Shown here: positions 52,221 through 62,004 of the stretch, in pieces
Position numbering within the stretch: the first letter of the stretch is position 1
Layout of the letters: every line of letters begins with the position of its first letter
Assembly: GCF_016909575.1 (NCBI RefSeq)
Contig: NZ_JAFBGA010000004.1
Span: 248,001-312,000, forward strand
Length of the DNA stretch: 64,000 bases
Reading direction: 5' to 3'
From: Streptomyces sp. HB132
GTDB taxonomy: Bacteria > Actinomycetota > Actinomycetes > Streptomycetales > Streptomycetaceae
Notes under the pieces: generated by a model
Seen by the model: the letters and a program-made list of their open reading frames with translations, nothing else
Told to the model about the DNA's origin: nothing
Database searches by the model: none
Position numbers and translations under genes: made by a program

Positions 52221-54452
52221 ATGTCCAACACGGCCGTGCTCGAAGGCGTCCTGGAGCGCATCACCTACGCCAACGAGGAGAACGGGTACACCGTCGCCCG
52301 CGTCGACACCGGCCGTGGTGCGGGTGATCTGCTCACCGTCGTCGGCTCGCTGCTCGGTGCGCAGCCCGGCGAGTCACTGCGCATGGAAGGCCGTTGGGGC
52401 TCCCACCCGCAGTTCGGGAGGCAGTTCACCGTCGAGAACTACACGACGATCCTCCCGGCCACGATCCAGGGCATCCGCCGCTACCTCGGCTCCGGCCTGA
52501 TCAAGGGCATCGGCCCCGTGATGGCCGACCGCATCACCACTCACTTCGGCGTCGACACCCTGGACATCATCGAGCAGCAGCCCAAGAGGCTCGTCGAGGT
52601 GCCCGGGCTCGGCCCGAAGCGGACGAAGATGATCGCCGCGGCCTGGGAGGAACAGAAGGCGATCAAGGAGGTGATGGTCTTCCTGCAGACCGTCGGCGTC
52701 TCCACCTCCATCGCCGTCCGCATCTACAAGAAGTACGAGGACGCCTCGATCTCCGTCGTGAAGAACCAGCCGTACCGGCTGGCGGCCGACGTCTGGGGCA
52801 TCGGGTTCCTCACCGCAGACCGGATCGCCCAGGCCGTCGGAATCCCGCACGACAGTCCTGAGCGGGTCAAGGCCGGGCTCCAGTACGCCCTGTCGCAGTC
52901 CACCGACCAGGGGCACTGCTTCCTGCCCGAGGAGCGGCTGATCGCCGACGGGGTGAAGCTGCTCCAGGTCGACACCGGGCTCGTCATCGACTGCCTGGCC
53001 GAGCTCGCGCAGGACCCGGAGGGCGTCGTCCGGGAGAAGGTGCCGGGCCCCGAGGACGGGCAGCCCGTCACCGCCGTGTACCTGGTGCCCTTCCATCGCG
53101 CCGAGATCTCCCTCGCCGCCCAGGTGCAGCGTCTGTTGCGTACGCCGGAGGACCGGATGCCGGCCTTCCAGGACGTCGACTGGGACAAGGCGCTGGCCTG
53201 GCTCGCGCGGCGTACGGGCGCCACGCTGGCCCCCGAGCAGGAGGCGGCCGTCCGGCTCGCGCTCAGCAAGAAGGTCGCCGTCCTCACCGGCGGTCCCGGC
53301 TGCGGGAAGTCGTTCACCGTCCGCTCCGTGGTCGAGCTGGCCCGTGCCCGGAACGCGAAGGTGGTGCTGGCCGCCCCCACCGGACGGGCCGCTAAACGGC
53401 TCTCGGAGCTGACCGGGGCCGAGGCGTCGACCGTGCACCGGCTGCTGGAACTCAAGCCCGGCGGGGACGCCGCGTACGACCGTGACCGGCCGCTGGACGC
53501 CGATCTGGTCGTCGTCGACGAGGCCTCGATGCTCGATCTGCTCCTCGCCAACAAGCTGGTCAAGGCGGTGGCACCGGGTGCACACCTGCTGCTGGTCGGG
53601 GATGTGGACCAGCTGCCCTCGGTCGGCGCGGGGGAGGTGCTGCGCGATCTGCTCGCCGAGGGGGGCCCGGTTCCCGCGGTCCGGCTGACCACGATCTTCC
53701 GGCAGGCCCAGAAGTCCGGCGTCGTCACGAACGCCCACCGCATCAACTCCGGGGTACCGCCGCTGACCCAGGGGCTGGACGACTTCTTCCTGTTCGTGGA
53801 GGACGAGACGGAGGACGCCGGAGTGCTCGCCGTGGACGTGGCGGCCCGTCGCATCCCGGCCAAGTTCGGTCTCAACCCCCGCCGGGACGTGCAGGTCCTC
53901 GCCCCGATGCACCGAGGCCCGGCCGGTGCCGGTCATCTCAACGGACTGCTCCAGCAGGCCATCACCCCCGGGCGCCCGGGTCTGCCCGAGAAGCGGTTCG
54001 GAGGCCGGGTCTTCCGGGTAGGCGACAAGGTGACTCAGATCAGGAACAACTATGACAAGGGGGAGAACGGAGTCTTCAACGGCACGGTCGGGGTCGTCAC
54101 CTCACTCGACGCGGACGAACAGACGCTGACCGTCCTCACGGACGAGGACGAGGAGATCTCGTACGAATTCGACGAACTGGACGAACTGGCCCATGCCTAC
54201 GCGATGACCATCCACCGCTCGCAGGGCAGCGAGTATCCGGCGGTCGTCATCCCCGTCACCACCAGCGCCTGGATGATGCTCCAGCGGAACCTGTTGTACA
54301 CCGCGGTGACCAGGGCCAAGAAGCTCGTCGTGCTGGTCGGTTCACGTAAGGCCATCGGGCAGGCCGTCCGCACCGTTTCCGCTGGCAGGCGCTGCACGGC
54401 GCTGGATTTCCGGCTGCGGGGCGTGATGATCGAAGACTTCCCGGAAAAATGA
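52221..54452 (+). CDS. recD2: RecD2-type SF1 DNA helicase
   Basis: 743 aa from ATG 52221, whose ribosome binding site is weak. The N-terminal RecD2-specific region is clear (LEGVLERITYANEENGYTVA, YLGSGLIKGIGPVMADRITT with helix-hairpin-helix repeats such as VPGLGPKRTKMI). The helicase core follows: motif I LTGGPGCGKSFTV, II DLVVVDEASMLD, III LLVGDVDQLPSVGAGEVL, IV TTIFRQAQKSG, a late GDKVTQIRNNYDKGENGVFN and motif VI AYAMTIHRSQGSEYPAVVI. The enzyme unwinds DNA 5' to 3' in repair, without RecBC. It lies beside citrate synthase in the same direction, a pairing I recall from S. coelicolor but could not check. Confidence 0.9.
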   Translation: MSNTAVLEGVLERITYANEENGYTVARVDTGRGAGDLLTVVGSLLGAQPGESLRMEGRWGSHPQFGRQFTVENYTTILPATIQGIRRYLGSGLIKGIGPVMADRITTHFGVDTLDIIEQQPKRLVEVPGLGPKRTKMIAAAWEEQKAIKEVMVFLQTVGVSTSIAVRIYKKYEDASISVVKNQPYRLAADVWGIGFLTADRIAQAVGIPHDSPERVKAGLQYALSQSTDQGHCFLPEERLIADGVKLLQVDTGLVIDCLAELAQDPEGVVREKVPGPEDGQPVTAVYLVPFHRAEISLAAQVQRLLRTPEDRMPAFQDVDWDKALAWLARRTGATLAPEQEAAVRLALSKKVAVLTGGPGCGKSFTVRSVVELARARNAKVVLAAPTGRAAKRLSELTGAEASTVHRLLELKPGGDAAYDRDRPLDADLVVVDEASMLDLLLANKLVKAVAPGAHLLLVGDVDQLPSVGAGEVLRDLLAEGGPVPAVRLTTIFRQAQKSGVVTNAHRINSGVPPLTQGLDDFFLFVEDETEDAGVLAVDVAARRIPAKFGLNPRRDVQVLAPMHRGPAGAGHLNGLLQQAITPGRPGLPEKRFGGRVFRVGDKVTQIRNNYDKGENGVFNGTVGVVTSLDADEQTLTVLTDEDEEISYEFDELDELAHAYAMTIHRSQGSEYPAVVIPVTTSAWMMLQRNLLYTAVTRAKKLVVLVGSRKAIGQAVRTVSAGRRCTALDFRLRGVMIEDFPEK

Positions 54453-54649
54453 TCGATCAAAACGGTGGGAAACATCACTGAGCCCTTCCGGAACCGGAGG
54501 GGAGGGGGCAGGATGAGAAAGTTGGCGGCACTCAGTGCCGTCGGTAGGTCCAATGGACGACCCCGAGTGCACTCTCCTGCGCCAAATGGGGGAGGGTGGA
54601 GACAGTCAGGGCACCTCGAAGAAGAGGCACTACGTCGGTGAGGGATGAC

Positions 54650-55948
54650 GTGAGCGAGCACACCAACAACGCTGTAGTACTGCGGTACGGCGATGACGAG
54701 TACACCTACCCGGTGATCGACAGCACCGTCGGCGACAAGGGCTTCGATATCGGGAAGCTCCGGGCCAATACGGGCCTGGTCACGCTGGACAGCGGATACG
54801 GCAACACAGCCGCGTATAAATCCGCCATCACCTACCTCGACGGCGAGCAGGGCATCCTGCGGTACCGCGGATACCCGATCGAGCAGCTCGCCGAGAGCTC
54901 GACGTTCCTCGAGGTCGCGTACACGCTGATCAACGGTGACCTCCCGAAGGTCGACGAGCTGTCGGCCTTCAAGAACGAGATCACCCAGCACACGCTGCTG
55001 CACGAGGACGTCAAGCGCTTCTTCGACGGCTTCCCGCGCGACGCCCACCCGATGGCCATGCTGTCCTCGGTCGTCAGCGCGCTGTCCACCTTCTACCAGG
55101 ACAGCCACAACCCGTTCGACGAGGAGCAGCGCCACCTCTCGACGATCCGGCTGCTGGCCAAGCTTCCGACGATCGCGGCGTACGCGTACAAGAAGTCGAT
55201 CGGTCACCCGTTCGTCTACCCGCGTAACGACCTCGGCTACGTCGAGAACTTCCTGCGCATGACCTTCTCCGTGCCGGCCCAGGAGTACGTGCCGGACCCG
55301 GTCGTCGTCTCGGCGCTGGAGAAGCTGCTCATCCTGCACGCGGACCACGAGCAGAACTGTTCGACCTCCACCGTGCGCCTGGTCGGTTCCTCGCAGGCGA
55401 ACATGTTCGCCTCGATCTCCGCCGGCATCTCGGCCCTGTGGGGCCCGCTGCACGGTGGCGCCAACCAGTCGGTCCTGGAGATGCTCGAAGGCATCCAGGC
55501 CAACGGTGGCGACGTCGACTCCTTCATCCAGAAGGTGAAGAACAAGGAGGACGGCGTCCGCCTGATGGGCTTCGGCCACCGGGTGTACAAGTCCTTCGAC
55601 CCCCGCGCCAAGATCATCAAGGCTGCCGCGCACGACGTGCTGTCCTCGCTCGGCAAGTCCGACGAGCTGCTCGACATCGCGCTCAAGCTGGAGGAGCACG
55701 CGCTGTCCGACGAGTACTTCGTCTCGCGCAACCTCTACCCCAACGTGGACTTCTACACGGGCCTGATCTACCGCGCCATGGGCTTCCCGACCGAGATGTT
55801 CACCGTGCTGTTCGCGCTCGGCCGGCTCCCCGGCTGGATCGCGCAGTGGCACGAGATGATCAAGGAGCCGGGATCCCGCATCGGCCGCCCGCGCCAGATC
55901 TACACCGGCGAGGTCCTGCGCGACTTCGTCCCGGTCGAGGGCCGCTGA
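54650..55948 (+). CDS. gltA: Citrate synthase (type II)
   Basis: 432 aa from GTG 54650 (AGGGA close upstream; GTG 54638 and ATG 54596 are alternatives). Catalytic and binding residues are present: HADHEQNCSTSTVRLVGSSQ, ALWGPLHGGANQSVLEMLEG with the oxaloacetate His, RLMGFGHRVYKSFDPRAKII with the second His, and NLYPNVDFYTGLIYRAMGFP with the catalytic Asp. It condenses acetyl-CoA and oxaloacetate, the entry step of the TCA cycle. The N-terminal domain (YTYPVIDSTVGDKGFDIGKL) marks the hexameric type. Monocistronic, with a hairpin about 180 bases downstream. Confidence 0.95.
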   Translation: MSEHTNNAVVLRYGDDEYTYPVIDSTVGDKGFDIGKLRANTGLVTLDSGYGNTAAYKSAITYLDGEQGILRYRGYPIEQLAESSTFLEVAYTLINGDLPKVDELSAFKNEITQHTLLHEDVKRFFDGFPRDAHPMAMLSSVVSALSTFYQDSHNPFDEEQRHLSTIRLLAKLPTIAAYAYKKSIGHPFVYPRNDLGYVENFLRMTFSVPAQEYVPDPVVVSALEKLLILHADHEQNCSTSTVRLVGSSQANMFASISAGISALWGPLHGGANQSVLEMLEGIQANGGDVDSFIQKVKNKEDGVRLMGFGHRVYKSFDPRAKIIKAAAHDVLSSLGKSDELLDIALKLEEHALSDEYFVSRNLYPNVDFYTGLIYRAMGFPTEMFTVLFALGRLPGWIAQWHEMIKEPGSRIGRPRQIYTGEVLRDFVPVEGR

Positions 55949-56478
55949 AGCTCAGGCGCCTCTGCCGCACCCCGGCCGCCGGGCCGGGCATCCTTCGCCC
56001 CGCGTACCGCGCTCACGCAGTCAGAGCGCGGTGTCCGGGGCGATTCGGCGTTCCGGACGCCTTGTCCCGGTGCGACCTTGCCTCCGTGAGGCCGTGTGCC
56101 GTGGTCGTGCGGCGCGTGTCGAAAGCGAGAAACGCCCCGCCGTCGATCCCCCCACGGGTCGACGGACAGGGCGTTTCCCATATCCCGGAGCGGATTCCCC
56201 CCACGGGATCCGGCCGGGCGTCTGAAGGGAGCCTGAACTCCCGTTGTCATACAGGTGGTGCGTATTCGGTTCGGTCCTGCTGTGCGACTGCCGGGGTACG
56301 TACGGGAGGGCCGCTCAAGCTCCCCGGTGCACGTGCCCCGGCCTGCGTGTGCCAGGAGCGTCCCCCAAGACACTCCATCGGACGTCCCCCAAGACATCCT
56401 TTGCATCGCACTCTTAGACTCACCAACCCATCAGATGGTTACCCTCGAATCGGTGTGATCTAAGTCTCTTTGTAGAAA
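55949..56478. other. Intergenic interval between gltA and copA
   Basis: Apart from the hairpin at 56129-56177 I see no gene; the short frames lack ribosome binding sites and codon bias. The last 60 bases before the copA stop are AT-rich for this genome. Confidence 0.4.
56129..56177. terminator. Terminator-like hairpin between convergent genes
   Basis: GAAACGCCCC-GCCGTCGA (56129-56146) pairs with TCGACGGACAGGGCGTTTC (56159-56177), with a small internal mismatch and a 12-base loop. It lies between convergent gltA and copA. Confidence 0.6.
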
Positions 56479-58926
56479 TTATGTGAAGGAGCGCAACCTC
56501 AGGCTGTTCGCGACGACGAAGACCGACGAGAACGCCATTGCCGCACCCGCGATCATGGGGCTGAGCAGCCCGAACGCAGCGAGAGGCAGGGCGGCCACGT
56601 TGTAGCCGAAGGCCCAGAAGAGGTTGCTTCTGATGGTGCACAGAGTACGCCTCGACAGGCGGATGGCGGCAGGGGCAACCTTGAGATCTCCACGAACCAG
56701 CGTGAGGTCGCCCGCCTCGATCGCCGCATCGGCTCCGGTCCCCATCGACAGGCCCAGATCGGCCACGGCGAGGGCGGCCGCGTCGTTGACGCCGTCGCCG
56801 ACCATCGCGACGGCCCGGCCCTCGGCCTGAAGACGCCGTACGACCTCGGCCTTGTCCTGCGGCAGGACCTCCGCGTGGACCGCGTCGATCCCGACCTCGC
56901 GGGCCACGGCCTGCGCCGCGGCCAGGTTGTCGCCGGTCAGCAGAATCGGCTCGAGCCCCAGGGCGCGGAGCTCCGCGACGGCCTCCGCGCTGGTCTCCTT
57001 CACCGTGTCCGAGACCTCCAGCACACCTCTGGCCTCCCCGTCCCAGGCCACGACGACGGTCGTACACCCCTCGGTCGCGGCCCGGGCCAGGGCGGCGACC
57101 AGGGAGGGCGGGAGCGTGATCCGCGCATCCGTGAGGAGCTGTGGCCGTCCGGCCAGCACGCGGTGTCCCTCGACGGTGCCGCGCACCCCGAGGCCGGGGA
57201 CGTCGGTGAAGTCCGCCGGTGCGGACGGCGCCGCGCCGGTGCGGGCGGCCGCCCCGGCGGCGACCGCGCGGGCCACGGGGTGCCCGGAGGCGTGCTCGAC
57301 GGCCCCGGCGAGACGGAGCAGGTCCGCCTCGGCCGTGCCGGGCGCGGTGTGGACGCGTCCGAGGGCCATACGGCCGGTGGTGACCGTGCCGGTCTTGTCG
57401 AGGACGACCGTGTCGATCCTCCGGGCGGTCTCCAGCACCTCGGGGCCCTTGATGAGGATGCCGAGCTGCGCGCCGCGTCCTGTGCCGGCCATGAGGGCCG
57501 TGGGTGTGGCGAGGCCCAGGGCGCAGGGGCAGGCGATGATCAGCACGGCCACGGCGGCGGTGAACGAGGCGGTGATGTCGTCGGTGGCGAGCAGCCGCAC
57601 GACCAGTGTCACCAGGGCGATCAGAAGCACCACGGGCACGAAGACCGCGGAGATCCGGTCCGCGAGACGTTGCGCGGCGGCCTTGCCGCTCTGTGCGTCC
57701 TCGACGAGCCTCGACATCCGGGCCAGCTGTGTGTCGGCCCCGACACGGGTGGCCTCGACGACCAGCCGTCCGGACATGTTGAGGGTGGCGCCGGTGACGG
57801 AGTCGCCGGGTGCGGCGTCCACCGGGAGCGACTCCCCGGTGAGCATGGAGACGTCGACGGCCGAAGATCCCTCGACGACCGTGCCGTCGGTGGCGATCTT
57901 CTCGCCGGGCCGCACGACGAAGCGGTCGCCGACGAGGAGCCGGCCGACGGGCATGCGCACCTCCGAGAGGGAGCGCTGCCCACCGCCTCCCGCTTCCGTC
58001 GCGGTTCCCGCTTCGGTGCGCAGGACCGTGACGTCCTTCGCGCCGAGGTGCAGCAGCGCACGCAGGGCGGAGCCGGCCTTCCGCTTCGACCGGGCCTCCA
58101 GGTAGCGGCCGAGCAGGATGAAGCCGATGACTCCGGCCGCGACCTCCAGGTAGACGGTCGAGGAGGGGGTTGACCCGGACGCGGTGACGTCGAAGCCGTG
58201 CCGCATCTCCGGCATGCCCGCGTCGCCGAGGAACAGGGCCCACAGCGACCAGCCGAAGGCCGCGAGCGTGCCGATCGACACCAGGGTGTCCATCGTCGCC
58301 GCGCCGTGCCTCAGGTTGGCCCAGGCGGCGCGGTGGAAGGGCAGGCCGCCCCAGACGACGACGGGGGATGCGAGGGTGAGGGAGAGCCACTGCCAGTTGT
58401 CGAACTGCAGGGCGGGGATCATCGCCAGCAGGACGACCGGTGCGGCCAGGACCGCCGAGACCCGCAGGCGCTGCCGGAGCGCGGAGAGGCCGTCATCGGC
58501 CGTCCGCCCGTACGCGTCGTGGGGGCCGCCGTCCGTGTGTCCGGTGGCGTGGCCGGAGTTCCCCGGCGTGTGCCCGGTGGCGTCGCGGGAGTCCTCGGCT
58601 CCGCCGTCCCGGTCGGCGGGCCCGGTGCGTGACCGGGCCGTGTCCCCCTGCCCCCGGGGGTGTGGCGCGGGTGCGGGGCGGATGACGTGGCGAGCCGTGT
58701 ATCCGGTCTTCTCCACGGTCGCGACCAAATCCTCGAGGGTGGTTCCGGCGCCGTGGGAGACGCGGGCCTTCTCGGTCGCGTAGTTGACGGTGGCGGTGAC
58801 GCCGTCCATCCGGTTGAGCTTCTTCTCGACGCGGGCCGCGCACGAGGCGCAGGTCATTCCGCCGATGGTGAGCTCGGTGTCGGAGGTTTCCGGCGCCGGG
58901 GCCTCGGCTGCCGTGGTGCTGGCCAT
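56479..58926 (-). CDS. copA: Copper-exporting P1B-type ATPase
   Basis: 815 aa from ATG 58926. An N-terminal heavy-metal-associated domain (GGMTCASC, C26 and C29), then a His-rich linker (residues about 115-140, [20 protein letters not shown]), eight membrane helices, [11 protein letters not shown] (TGE), [19 protein letters not shown] with the CPC metal site, [12 protein letters not shown] with the phosphorylated Asp, [10 protein letters not shown] (HP) and [13 protein letters not shown] with two following helices ending [11 protein letters not shown] and [16 protein letters not shown] fits Cu(I) specificity (P1B-1). It follows copZ by 106 bases on the same strand, presumably co-transcribed under the copper box. 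Confidence 0.93.
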   Translation of the reverse strand: MASTTAAEAPAPETSDTELTIGGMTCASCAARVEKKLNRMDGVTATVNYATEKARVSHGAGTTLEDLVATVEKTGYTARHVIRPAPAPHPRGQGDTARSRTGPADRDGGAEDSRDATGHTPGNSGHATGHTDGGPHDAYGRTADDGLSALRQRLRVSAVLAAPVVLLAMIPALQFDNWQWLSLTLASPVVVWGGLPFHRAAWANLRHGAATMDTLVSIGTLAAFGWSLWALFLGDAGMPEMRHGFDVTASGSTPSSTVYLEVAAGVIGFILLGRYLEARSKRKAGSALRALLHLGAKDVTVLRTEAGTATEAGGGGQRSLSEVRMPVGRLLVGDRFVVRPGEKIATDGTVVEGSSAVDVSMLTGESLPVDAAPGDSVTGATLNMSGRLVVEATRVGADTQLARMSRLVEDAQSGKAAAQRLADRISAVFVPVVLLIALVTLVVRLLATDDITASFTAAVAVLIIACPCALGLATPTALMAGTGRGAQLGILIKGPEVLETARRIDTVVLDKTGTVTTGRMALGRVHTAPGTAEADLLRLAGAVEHASGHPVARAVAAGAAARTGAAPSAPADFTDVPGLGVRGTVEGHRVLAGRPQLLTDARITLPPSLVAALARAATEGCTTVVVAWDGEARGVLEVSDTVKETSAEAVAELRALGLEPILLTGDNLAAAQAVAREVGIDAVHAEVLPQDKAEVVRRLQAEGRAVAMVGDGVNDAAALAVADLGLSMGTGADAAIEAGDLTLVRGDLKVAPAAIRLSRRTLCTIRSNLFWAFGYNVAALPLAAFGLLSPMIAGAAMAFSSVFVVANSLRLRSFT

Positions 58927-59032
58927 GTGTGCGGACTCCTGGGTCGGGCAGTCGGGCCGTTTCCCCTCCAGTATCCGCTTCCCCCCGGGGACGGAACCGG
59001 CCCGACGGGAAGCGCGGGGCCGCTGCCGGCTC

Positions 59033-59338
59033 TCAGGCGCGGCCCACGAGCTCGTAGCCGGCCTCGTCGACGGCGGCGCGTACGGCGTCGTCGGCCAGCG
59101 GGGCCGCGGAGTCGATGGTCACCCGGCCGGTGGCTGCATCCGCCTTCACGGAGGTGACTCCCTCGATGCCGGAGACCTCCTCGGAGACCGCCCCTTCGCA
59201 GTGGCCGCAGGTCATGCCCTTCACCTCGTAGACCGTGGTGACGCCCGAGGCCCGGCCGTCGGCCGCACCGTCGTCGCAGGAACCGGTGGACGAGCAGCAG
59301 GAGCCGGAGGTCCGGGGCGTGTCGGTCTCGGCGGTCAT
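59033..59338 (-). CDS. copZ: Copper chaperone CopZ with Cys-rich N-terminal extension
   Basis: 101 aa from ATG 59338 with GAGGAGA upstream. The heavy-metal-associated domain spans about residues 34-101: [20 protein letters not shown] (C44, C47). Ordinary CopZ is about 70 aa; here residues 1-30 add [12 protein letters not shown] with three more Cys (14, 15, 21), possibly extra metal ligands. It would carry Cu(I) to CopA, encoded next. A copper-responsive palindrome sits about 90 bases upstream. Confidence 0.9.
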   Translation of the reverse strand: MTAETDTPRTSGSCCSSTGSCDDGAADGRASGVTTVYEVKGMTCGHCEGAVSEEVSGIEGVTSVKADAATGRVTIDSAAPLADDAVRAAVDEAGYELVGRA

Positions 59339-59654
59339 GACGTTCTCCTCTTCGCAGACACATGCAGACGTGACGGGCGGGGCACGAGAGCGCACCGTGG
59401 GACCCGGTGCGCCGTCCGCCTCGGCCCACTATACCCCTAGGGGGTATTAATGCGCTCTCTGCCGTCACTCCATCGGGCGTGTCGCGCATCGAAGGGCCGG
59501 GGGCGCGGTGCGTCGTCGTTCCAACTCCACGGTGTGGGCATCCTGTTCGGTCCGGGGGAGCGGGCCGGGAGACGGGACGAGATCACCGCCGGGGCGTAGA
59601 TTCGCCGGATCGAAGGGCCGGACGGTGAGAGCCGGACCACGGGAGGCGGGGCCG
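59339..59654. other. Divergent region between copZ and the dehydrogenase gene
   Basis: Holds the copper box (59431-59447), then a 13-base direct repeat ATCGAAGGGCCGG at 59488-59500 and 59609-59621. TAGATT at 59597-59602 could be the -10 of the dehydrogenase gene; no good -35 is seen. No gene is supported. Confidence 0.4.
59431..59447. promoter_or_regulatory. CsoR-type copper box
   Basis: ATACCCCTAGGGGGTAT is a 17-base near-perfect palindrome of the G-tract type bound by the copper repressor CsoR (consensus about TACCCC-N-GGGGTA). It lies 93 bases upstream of copZ in an otherwise AT-rich patch (TATACCCC, GGTATTAA). The csoR gene itself is not in the window. Confidence 0.8.
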
Positions 59655-60707
59655 ATGCGGGCAGTGGTGTTCGAGGGGTTCGGACAGGAGGCCAGGGTCC
59701 GCGACCTGCCGGATCCCACTCCCCCGGCCGGTGGAGTGGTGGTCCGGGTGGAGGCCACGGGGCTGTGCCGAAGCGACTGGCACGGCTGGATGGGCCACGA
59801 CCCCGACATCGTCCTCCCGCACGTACCCGGGCACGAACTGGCCGGCGTGGTCGAGGAAACGGGCCCCGGCGTGCACAACTGGCGCCCCGGTGACCGGGTC
59901 ACCGTGCCCTTCGTCTGTGCGTGCGGCCGGTGCTCCGCCTGCGCCGCCGGCGCCCAGCAGGTCTGTGAGCGGCAGACTCAGCCGGGCTTCACCCACTGGG
60001 GCTCCTTCGCCCAGTACGTGGCGCTGGAGCATGCCGACGTCAATCTCGTCGCCTTGCCGGAGGGGCTGTCGTACGCCACGGCGGCCGGACTCGGATGCCG
60101 GTTCGCCACGGCGTTCAGGGCCGTGGTCGGGCAGGGGCGGGTGGCGCCGGGCGAGTGGGTCGCCGTGCACGGCTGCGGCGGGGTCGGGCTGTCGGCCGTG
60201 ATGATCGCGGTGGCGTGCGGAGCCCGGGTCGTCGCGGTCGACGTGTCGCAGCGGGCCCTGGAGCTGGCGCGGGCATTCGGCGCGTCCGTCTGCGTGGATG
60301 CCTCCGCACACCCTGCCGGGGCGGACGGGGCCGTACGCGAACTCACCGGCGGGGGCGCTGCTCTGTCGCTCGACGCGCTGGGCTCCCCGGTGACCTGCGC
60401 CGCCTCGGTGCGGAGCCTGCGCAGGCAGGGCCGCCACGTCCAGGTCGGACTGCTGCCGTCGGCGGCCGGTGACCCCGTCGTCCCCATGGCGCGGGTGATC
60501 GCGCTCGAGCTGGAGATCCTCGGCAGCCACGGGATGGCCGCCCACGACTACCCGCCGATGATGGACATGGTCCTGGTCGGCACCCTGCGGCCGGATCTGC
60601 TGGTGACCTCCACCATCGCGCTGGACGCCGCACCGGCGGCCCTCGCCGCCATGGGCACCGCGCCCGGAGCGGGCGTCACGATCATCGAACCATCGGGGAA
60701 GACGTGA
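59655..60707 (+). CDS. Zinc-dependent alcohol dehydrogenase
   Basis: 350 aa from ATG 59655 with GGGAGGCGG upstream. Medium-chain dehydrogenase: catalytic zinc site in [14 protein letters not shown] (Cys) and [16 protein letters not shown] (His-Glu), structural zinc Cys set [17 protein letters not shown], and a Rossmann domain with [17 protein letters not shown] and Asp after the third strand (VVAVDVS), which favours NAD. Product substrate unknown; the end [15 protein letters not shown] is typical of the group acting on secondary alcohols or polyols. It stands alone between the copper operon and the inositol genes. Confidence 0.88.
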   Translation: MRAVVFEGFGQEARVRDLPDPTPPAGGVVVRVEATGLCRSDWHGWMGHDPDIVLPHVPGHELAGVVEETGPGVHNWRPGDRVTVPFVCACGRCSACAAGAQQVCERQTQPGFTHWGSFAQYVALEHADVNLVALPEGLSYATAAGLGCRFATAFRAVVGQGRVAPGEWVAVHGCGGVGLSAVMIAVACGARVVAVDVSQRALELARAFGASVCVDASAHPAGADGAVRELTGGGAALSLDALGSPVTCAASVRSLRRQGRHVQVGLLPSAAGDPVVPMARVIALELEILGSHGMAAHDYPPMMDMVLVGTLRPDLLVTSTIALDAAPAALAAMGTAPGAGVTIIEPSGKT

Positions 60708-60873
60708 GCGCGCGGACGGCGCCGACGTACCGGCAGGGCCTTCCGAGCCGGACCTCGTCGGGAGGCGTCAGCGGCCCGTGTTCGCGGTACGAGCGGATCG
60801 TGTCCGGCTCGACCTGGATGCGCGCCGGCAGGCGTGACGGGGAAGTGGCCGCTGCGGCGGAAGAGGGCCGGGC

Positions 60874-61800
60874 TCAGGAGGAGGGCCGCGCGGGCCCGCA
60901 GATGCGTAGGAACTCGCGGGTACGTCGCGCGATGGGCAGCGGCTTGTCGGGCGGGCAGGGGTACATGTCCTGCTCGACGATGGCGAACAGGTCGGTGCCC
61001 AGGGCGCGCGCCGCGTCCAGTACGGGTTCCAGCGCGGGTACGCCGCCCGGTGGCTCGCACATCACACCGCGCGCCACGGCCGGACCGAACGGCACCTCGT
61101 TCGCCACCACGTCGGCGAGCACCGCGGGGTCGACCTGCTTGAGGTGCAGATAGCCGATCCGCTCGCCGTACGTCCTGATGAGCTTCACGCTGTCCCCGCC
61201 GCAGTAGGCGTAGTGGCCGGTGTCGAGACAGAGCGAGACGAGGTCGGGGTCGGTGGCGTCGAGGAAGCGGTTGACGTTCTCCTCGCTGTCGATGTGCGTG
61301 TCCGCGTGCGGGTGCACCACGACGCGCAGTCCGTAGTGATCCCGGACCTCGCGGGCCAGGCGTTCCGTCTGGGTGGTGAGCTCACGCCACTGCGCGGCGG
61401 TGAGCGTGCGGTCCTCCAGCACCTCACCCGTCTTGTCGTCCCGCCAGAACGACGGGATGACCACCAGGTGTCCGGCACCCATCGCCCGGGTGAGTGCCGC
61501 GATGCCGGCGACATGCTCCCAGGTCCGGTCCCAGACCGCCGGGCCGTGGTGCAATCCGGTGAAGACCGTGCCCGCGGAGACGGCCAGGTTCCGGCGGGCG
61601 GTCTCGTCCGCGAGCCGGGCGGGATCGGTCGGCAGGTAGCCGTACGGGCCGAGTTCGATCCACTCGTAGCCCGCCTCGGAGACCTCGTCGAGGAATCGCT
61701 CCCAGGGCACCTGCTGCGGATCGTCGGGGAACCACACCCCCCACGAATCGGGTGCCGAGCCGATGCGGATGCGGGCCGGAGAGGGCACGGAGGAGGTCAT
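60874..61800 (-). CDS. Inosose isomerase/dehydratase-like protein (IolE/IolI group)
   Basis: 308 aa from ATG 61800. TIM-barrel sugar isomerase that opens IRIGSAPDSWGVWFPDDPQQ, a stretch usual in the IolE/IolI/IolH group, with GYEWIELGPYGYLP, VVVHPHADTHIDSEENVNRF (His, Glu ligands), SLCLDTGHYAYCGGD (Asp, His), YLHLKQVDP and IVEQDMYP (Glu). IolE dehydrates scyllo-inosose; IolI interconverts inososes. The choice is open. It is divergent from iolC across a symmetric palindrome. GGAGGGTGGG just ahead could be a ribosome binding site, but also covers a possible -10, so the transcript may be leaderless. Confidence 0.8.
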   Translation of the reverse strand: MTSSVPSPARIRIGSAPDSWGVWFPDDPQQVPWERFLDEVSEAGYEWIELGPYGYLPTDPARLADETARRNLAVSAGTVFTGLHHGPAVWDRTWEHVAGIAALTRAMGAGHLVVIPSFWRDDKTGEVLEDRTLTAAQWRELTTQTERLAREVRDHYGLRVVVHPHADTHIDSEENVNRFLDATDPDLVSLCLDTGHYAYCGGDSVKLIRTYGERIGYLHLKQVDPAVLADVVANEVPFGPAVARGVMCEPPGGVPALEPVLDAARALGTDLFAIVEQDMYPCPPDKPLPIARRTREFLRICGPARPSS

Positions 61801-61830
61801 ATCGCCCACCCTCCAGCGCCCCGGAGAGAG

Positions 61831-61893
61831 TGTCAAGAGTTCGTCCGAATGTCCGGACAAAGTGTTGACAGGGTTCCGGGTGGGGGTTAGACC
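61831..61893. promoter_or_regulatory. Back-to-back iol promoters around a 40-bp symmetric palindrome
   Basis: TGTCAA (61831-61836), six bases, GTCCG (61843-61847), six bases, CGGAC (61854-61858), six bases, TTGACA (61865-61870): fully symmetric. The outer arms are divergent -35 boxes. Rightward, TAGACC at 61888-61893 is a -10 after 17 bases, giving a start near 61900 for iolC. Leftward, GAGGGT (61813-61808) is 17 bases from the -35, placing a start at about the ATG of the isomerase. The inner pair is a likely operator. Confidence 0.7.
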
Positions 61894-62004
61894 TGGGAAC
61901 GGTCCGGGCCGCGGCCGACCCCCGGGGCGACGGGCCGGGACGACTGGCGGGGACGACCGGCGGGACCACGGGCCTGGCCTGAGCGCCGGGTCGAAGGGAT
62001 GCGT

